Of a DNA stretch of 64,000 nt, positions 60,828 to 64,000 are shown piece after piece. The position numbers and the translations under genes are program-made. The notes beneath the pieces were generated by a model. It searched no databases. It was not told the origin of the DNA and was given only the letters and a program-made list of their open reading frames with translations. This stretch comes from QYQD01 sp040754095 (lineage in GTDB: Bacteria > Desulfobacterota > QYQD01), in assembly GCA_040754095.1 (NCBI GenBank), contig JBFMFO010000010.1, forward strand, positions 28,681 through 92,680, in the 5' to 3' direction. Within the stretch, counting starts at the first letter, position 1. Every line of letters starts with the position of its first letter.

Positions 60828-61412
60828 ATGCAGGTTGCAGAGGAAGAAAGCAATTCAAAGTTTACATTGTTTAGGGGTGATTATTCTGAGAAGAAAAATG
60901 AGATTGAGCGATTTGGAATTCAAGCAGAAAAGAGATGGTCAGAATCTGGACTCCCACATCAAGATTGGCTTAATCTGACAAAATCACTTCCAGAGGCATT
61001 GCCTTTTACAGCTAAAGAACAAATCATAAAACATGTTTTAAAACCTGAAGGCTGGCGTTCACCTTTTGTATCTTTTACTCGCAAGAAAGATGCTGCGAGG
61101 CAGTATGCATTTGGTAGAGAGAAACGAAAAGAAGGTTTATTAATCACAACAACAATTAGTGCTGTTAAAAAATACTATTTACAATTTGAGAGCTTTGGAG
61201 AGTCGGTCATTTTACTGGATAAGCCAGCTATTTTGTTGGACAATCTTGGAAGACGTTGGATCCACCTTCGGAATGTGCCATTTTCAATTGCTGGTAATAT
61301 GGCGAGAGGAATGGAAGATTTTTATAACAACATAAACCAGGATGATGAGTTTCTTCTTTTGGGTGACCTACGGCCAGGCGAATTTACCGGCATCAATTTT
61401 AAATTGTTTTGA
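60828..61412 (+). CDS. Hypothetical protein, possible ADP-ribosyltransferase fold
   Basis: 194 residues, A+T-rich. A pattern reminiscent of R-S-E ADP-ribosyltransferases can be traced: Arg16 in FTLFRGD, Ser82-x-Thr84 in PFVSFTRKKDAARQYA, and Glu174 in DDEFLLLGD near the C-terminus. The order and spacing fit, but no structural check is possible. AGAGG precedes the ATG. It is convergent with the HerA-type gene, so it may be an effector or toxin of that locus (inference). Otherwise unknown. Confidence 0.5.
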   Translation: MQVAEEESNSKFTLFRGDYSEKKNEIERFGIQAEKRWSESGLPHQDWLNLTKSLPEALPFTAKEQIIKHVLKPEGWRSPFVSFTRKKDAARQYAFGREKRKEGLLITTTISAVKKYYLQFESFGESVILLDKPAILLDNLGRRWIHLRNVPFSIAGNMARGMEDFYNNINQDDEFLLLGDLRPGEFTGINFKLF

Positions 61413-61486
61413 ATACCTCTTTTTCTTTGTGGTCATGTTTCACCTCCAAAAGTCTCGTTCCTATAACATGCTTTTCGAGGTGTCCG

Positions 61487-63820
61487 CTATGACTTTACCA
61501 TTTCATAATGGGGTAGAACTTTGAATTTTATCACTTCTGGTTTACTCGAAAACTTAACATACGCAGAGAATTTTTCTGATAAGCCATTCTTTACGTCCTG
61601 CCATTTTACCCCGCCGCCCAGATGCTTGGCGATATTTTCCGCATACTTAGGTTCAGTCAGTTGCAAGGACACGATACCTCCAATATTATTGTAGACAAGG
61701 TCGGCGAAGTCCACAGGATCCTGTGTCGAAAGCATTAATCCCACCCCGTATTTCCTTGCTTCTTTCAGAAGCTGCCCTGCAGATGAATCCTTTGTGTACT
61801 TGAGCCTGTGTGCCTCATCTATAACAATGAATAGCTTTGGTTTTCTCGACTCCGGAAGACTGTATAAGTAATAACGCAATTTCCTTAGAAGAAATTCGCA
61901 TACAACAGCTTTCAGGTTATCATTAGGTAGGATACCAAGATTGATTATAGCTTGATCTTTTATAAGATCCTCAAAGGGCATTACAGTCTCAGCAGAAAAA
62001 ATGCCGTAATCAAAGATAGGATCAAGGCGTGCGAAAATTCCTTTGATAGAGTCCATCTCTGCCCTGCTACCTTCATCTCCAAGAAGTTCCAGATTTTTCT
62101 GAACGTCATCAAAAGTTGGAGCTGGATTTAACCATGTGCTGTTTTCGTCTTCATATATGCCTTTGCTTTCATAGCTAAGTTTAATGGCTTTTCTTATGTA
62201 GTCGTTTTGCCTTTCGCCAATCGTATAAACGAGATCAATGATGTCTGATACTTGGTACTTTTGATCACGTGGTGAGTTGTTTCCGTCCAACTCTAAAGGA
62301 TTTATAGAGATATCGCGTAGATCAAGAACCGAACCAAAATTAGATGTTGCAGATTTCATAGGAACAAAATCATTCCTGAAATCAAAGACAATGTATGGAA
62401 TACTCTGTTTGGAAAGTTCCTTTATGACAGCTTTTACTGTCTGAGTCTTGCCCGTTCCTGAACTGCCGATTATGGCGAAATTCCAACTACGCTCGGTTGC
62501 AGGTGACCAGTAAACCCCTTCTTTATTGTCTTTTGTTCCCAATAGCACACACAGGTCGTTTGTTGGCGACAACACACTTGAAGGTGTTAGAGGGGGAGCA
62601 ACTGGTAATTTTGGAGTATTAATAACACTGCTTTCAATTTTCTCTTCTTCGGTTGGCTTCTCTATTAAATATGGCTTTTTGCCGTGTTCTTGTTTTACCT
62701 TTTCCTTATCTGGTGCAGCTTTTCTCAGCTTATCTATCAGTCTCCAACTGCCGGTTTGTTCATCATAATATTTCCAGAACTTCCAGCCATTTATCGATGT
62801 ATTAGTAATATACTTGGCTGCTGCTGAGGGAGAAAATGTTTTACCTTCATAATTTATACTTTTGTCTTTTATGCTATAGGCAGCGGTATAAGATTTGCCC
62901 TTATATTCTGCCCTTATCTCAATTTTTTCTGATTTCTCAGATTTCACCGGCGGCTCGTCCCGTTTTTTTATGAGCAATTCCACCAGGTGGTTAAAAACAG
63001 GTTTGAGAACAGTTCGCTTGTAATCTTCTTCATTTAACACCAAGAAAGCAGGACCATCCGTATCAGCAATCGGTGTGATTGCTCCCCGCTTAAGAGGACT
63101 TCTAACAATAGTTTCGAGTTTGTATTTATCGATGCCCTGGCTGCTAAAGTCTGCTAGAGTTGGTATCCGTATCTGAGGCATGCTTAACATTAGATAGAGT
63201 TTCAATTGACTTTCACATTCGCTGAGAGTAGCTCCCCTTTCACTAAGCCATCGAGATATTTTTTCAGCAACTGACTGCGGAAAATGAATAAAGACAGCCA
63301 CCCGCTTAGCATTCCGATATGGCAGATCAGTATATTTTACTCCTAAGCCTGCCTTCATTAATTCGTCCCCTATCTTGATAATAGATTGATGAAGCTTGGG
63401 ATGTGTTATTAGTTCTGGAAAAGAAATCTCTCCTCTCATGAAATAATCATCATTATGAGGATCTTCATTAAACCGGAGATAATGTATATCGTTATCTCTT
63501 GTCGCACTATTCAAAAATAGTGCTACAATTCGTGGTGGCTGCATCTCCAGAATATTTCCTAATTTTCCCTCATTGGTCGTTGTAATGTTAGCAATCTGTT
63601 CCCGCGCAATATTCTTGCCCTTGTCAGTCAAAGTCGGCCAGCCAATTTCTAACTGCCTTAATACAAGAGCATTGCTTTCTGACAAGTTTTTCTGAAATCT
63701 ACCGGCGGTAAGATACGACATCATAATAGCTTCTAACAGCCTATCTAATTCATCAGACAAGCCGTATTGTTTCAGCTTTTCCCTAAAATTAGCAATTGCA
63801 ATGTATTCCTGTTCACTCAT
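61487..63820 (-). CDS. HerA/FtsK-type ATPase with RAMA/DUF4357-like insert
   Basis: About 777 residues; ATG at 63820 is chosen because GGAGGG lies 7 bp upstream, although the frame opens at 63985. Residues 1-290 are an unassigned N-terminal region. Residues about 295-355 have YKGKSYTAAYSIKDKSI, FSPSAAAKYITNTS and INGWKFWKYY, close to the RAMA/DUF4357 pattern linked to recognition of DNA or modified DNA. The HerA/DUF87 ATPase follows: Walker A GSSGTGKT (Lys458), Walker B FIVIDEAHRL and the motor tail STQDPVDFADL and VSLQLTEPKYAENIAKHLGG. It probably forms a hexameric DNA translocase. No NurA or nuclease partner is in the window. Confidence 0.82.
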   Translation of the reverse strand: MSEQEYIAIANFREKLKQYGLSDELDRLLEAIMMSYLTAGRFQKNLSESNALVLRQLEIGWPTLTDKGKNIAREQIANITTTNEGKLGNILEMQPPRIVALFLNSATRDNDIHYLRFNEDPHNDDYFMRGEISFPELITHPKLHQSIIKIGDELMKAGLGVKYTDLPYRNAKRVAVFIHFPQSVAEKISRWLSERGATLSECESQLKLYLMLSMPQIRIPTLADFSSQGIDKYKLETIVRSPLKRGAITPIADTDGPAFLVLNEEDYKRTVLKPVFNHLVELLIKKRDEPPVKSEKSEKIEIRAEYKGKSYTAAYSIKDKSINYEGKTFSPSAAAKYITNTSINGWKFWKYYDEQTGSWRLIDKLRKAAPDKEKVKQEHGKKPYLIEKPTEEEKIESSVINTPKLPVAPPLTPSSVLSPTNDLCVLLGTKDNKEGVYWSPATERSWNFAIIGSSGTGKTQTVKAVIKELSKQSIPYIVFDFRNDFVPMKSATSNFGSVLDLRDISINPLELDGNNSPRDQKYQVSDIIDLVYTIGERQNDYIRKAIKLSYESKGIYEDENSTWLNPAPTFDDVQKNLELLGDEGSRAEMDSIKGIFARLDPIFDYGIFSAETVMPFEDLIKDQAIINLGILPNDNLKAVVCEFLLRKLRYYLYSLPESRKPKLFIVIDEAHRLKYTKDSSAGQLLKEARKYGVGLMLSTQDPVDFADLVYNNIGGIVSLQLTEPKYAENIAKHLGGGVKWQDVKNGLSEKFSAYVKFSSKPEVIKFKVLPHYEMVKS

Positions 63821-63894
63821 CGTTAAGCCCTCCAGTTGATAAAAAATAGGTCTTAGAGAAGAAATATATGGGCGATTAATACCGCCGGTTAGAA

Positions 63895-63965
63895 AATAGG
63901 CCATTTTAGCCGATGAAGAAGTAGGCCAGGCTGACCGGCCAAAAGTAGGCCATTTTCCTTTTACT
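63895..63965. repeat. Repeated GGCC(T/A)A words, possible transposon end
   Basis: AGTAGGCCATTTT, AGTAGGCCAGG and ATAGGCCATTTTAG occur as closely spaced copies around TGACCGGCC. Multiple short repeats at a terminus are typical of IS21-family ends. No transposase is seen inside the window, which ends here. Confidence 0.35.
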
Positions 63966-64000
63966 TCTTTTTTCCCCGCGCGCAAAACTTTTTTTCTTCC

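Noticed and set aside
1..64000. tRNA, rRNA or CRISPR arrays
   Set aside because: No cloverleaf with a GTTCGA arm, no rRNA-like stretch and no regularly spaced repeat-spacer pattern was seen. A covariance-model scan would be decisive.

Overview
The window looks like chromosomal DNA of a Desulfobacterota (former deltaproteobacterial) anaerobe, probably a sulfate reducer or sulfur-disproportionating relative. The main reason is a complete Qrc-type menaquinone reductase operon (48603-53639). Supporting signs are sulfite-exporter-family permeases, abundant sigma-54/NtrC signalling and many universal stress proteins. This is inference from gene content; no 16S or other marker is present. No tRNA, rRNA or CRISPR array was seen.

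Layout. 1-3.7 kb: an ECF sigma factor, a zinc-finger anti-sigma-like protein, a CnrX/ZraP-like metal-sensor protein, a tandem Usp and a split chromate transporter. 4-5.5 kb: an OprP-type porin on the minus strand. 5.9-17 kb: a signalling block with three histidine kinases, a stand-alone receiver, an NtrC-type activator, a CBS protein, a divergent receiver and a Lon protease carrying an embedded response-regulator receiver domain. 17-26.4 kb: two TauE/SafE permeases, each followed by a small membrane protein, three Usp genes, and a PEP-synthase-like protein without a PEP-binding barrel, flanked by copies of a dispersed repeat. 26.5-37 kb: housekeeping genes tilS, ftsH, folP, cdaA, cdaR(ybbR), glmM, coaX, an LD-carboxypeptidase and a class-C beta-lactamase-fold hydrolase. 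37-45 kb: an accessory island with a decayed DUF1156 gene, a HEPN-SNF2 helicase and an overlapping sacsin-type ATPase, a likely defence module. 45-57.7 kb: a phosphohexomutase, mpl, qrcABCD, nadB, a 266-bp fold-back element, a HAD phosphatase and an MFS transporter. 57.7-64 kb: a second accessory region with a dnaE scar, a paralogue remnant, a lipoprotein and barrel pair, a possible ADP-ribosyltransferase-like protein and a HerA-type ATPase with a RAMA/DUF4357-like insert.

The most unusual item is the kinase plus receiver-Lon pair (5938-9930). A CACHE histidine kinase without its own receiver lies directly upstream of a Lon protease whose N-terminal substrate domain is missing. A receiver domain is inserted immediately before its Walker A strand, which suggests proteolysis switched by phosphorylation. 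Second is the HEPN-helicase/sacsin module. Third is the HerA-RAMA protein beside an ART-like gene.

Limits: all homology statements come from reading motifs by eye. Starts were chosen from visible Shine-Dalgarno sequences where possible.
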